A stretch of DNA of 40,018 nucleotides from HGM13233 sp964478515 (GTDB lineage Bacteria; Bacillota; Clostridia; Oscillospirales; Ruminococcaceae): positions 1 to 40,018 of the forward strand of contig CAYZIL010000023.1 of NCBI GenBank assembly GCA_964478515.1, written 5' to 3'. Shown piece by piece: positions 39,760 to 40,018 of this stretch. A model generated the notes under the pieces. It was not told the origin of the DNA. It was given only the letters and a program-made list of their open reading frames with translations, and did no database searches. Both the position numbers and the translations under genes were made by a program. Each line of letters begins with the position of its first letter. The stretch's first letter is position 1.

Positions 39760-40018
39760 GTTTCAAGCCATGCCCCCGCGAGGGGGGCATCCTCCTTCTC
39801 TTTTTCAAGCCGCTTATGCTCTTTTTCGTGTTTCAAGCCATGCCCCCGCGAGGGGGGCATCCGAGGCCATCGACATCGTCAAAAACGACTGGACGGTTTC
39901 AAGCCATGCCCCCGCGAGGGGGGCATCCCGGAGTCGCGCCCCGCGCTTTCTGCTCCCATATATGTTTCAAGCCATGCCCCCGCGAGGGGGGCATCTTACC
40001 CGCTGAACTTTGCTGGGA
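39760..40018 (-). CRISPR. CRISPR array, type I-C-like 32-nt repeats, cut by the window edge
   Basis: Four identical 32-nt repeats at 39760-39791, 39830-39861, 39896-39927 and 39964-39995, with spacers of 38, 34 and 36 nt and a fourth spacer running off the window. Read on the minus strand the repeat ends in TTGAAAC and has a GC-rich 8-bp stem, the pattern of type I-C repeats (Cas5d processing). This predicts transcription towards the left, with leader and cas genes beyond 40018. No cas gene is in the window, so the subtype rests on the repeat alone. Confidence 0.93.

Noticed and set aside
39749..40006. Plus-strand open frame of 85 codons at the right end
   Set aside because: It is a read-through of CRISPR repeats and spacers; the repeated peptide is the translated repeat.

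Overview
The window is a GC-rich (by eye well above 50%), gene-dense bacterial chromosome segment. Gene order and gene content point to a strictly anaerobic member of the Clostridia (Bacillota), possibly an Oscillospirales-like gut organism; no rRNA is present to confirm this. Pointers are the canonical Firmicutes translation operon rimP-nusA-rnpM-ylxQ-infB-rbfA-nrnA-truB-ribF followed by rpsO-pnp, a clostridial-order rnfCDGEAB operon, a two-subunit-type alpha2 glycyl-tRNA synthetase, SpeA-like basic amino-acid decarboxylase, a GlpA-like/FAD oxidoreductase/DUF1667 operon, and strong AGGAGG-type ribosome binding sites with sigma-A type promoters. Non-ATG starts are frequent.

Layout. 1-617: a gene-free stretch holding two strong hairpin terminators, then the promoter region of an OmpR-type two-component pair (618-2508). 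2950-6049: an operon of a PLP decarboxylase, a divergent DeoC-like aldolase and a FrlD-like PfkB sugar kinase. 6191-8215: a GNAT acetyltransferase with an odd start and glyQS. 8579-13425 (minus): the complete Rnf ion-pumping ferredoxin:NAD oxidoreductase. 13600-16725: patatin-like phospholipase, class II fructose-bisphosphate aldolase, and an orphan pseudopilin. 16871-19125 (minus): a 42-residue membrane peptide, an MFS exporter and a HAD phosphatase. 19190-21094: YgiQ-type radical SAM protein. 21221-21831 (minus): two overlapping unknown genes. 21930-32408 (minus): pnp, rpsO and the nusA-infB translation/RNA-maturation operon. 32549-33340 (minus): NagD-type HAD phosphatase. 33427-36496: GlpA-like operon. 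36574-38554 (minus): a redox module of lipoprotein (dead rhodanese plus thioredoxin-like domain), a 14-codon ORF, a 45-residue CXXC membrane peptide and a NapH-like polyferredoxin. 38701-39459: a second orphan pseudopilin, divergent from that module. 39694-40018: the distal end of a CRISPR array with 32-nt type I-C-like repeats that continues off the right edge.

The most interesting parts are (i) the redox module with its catalytic-Cys-less rhodanese domain and tiny ORFs, next to a cysteine-containing pseudopilin; (ii) the degenerate terminal CRISPR repeat, whose stem is preserved by two compensatory base-pair changes plus one G-U wobble that only works on the minus strand; (iii) the decarboxylase/aldolase/kinase operon, which does not match a textbook pathway; (iv) structured leaders before rimP and rpsO; and (v) several genes whose true start codons are non-ATG, including a possible ACG. 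Promoter spacings and hairpins were found by reading the sequence; no folding or database search was run.
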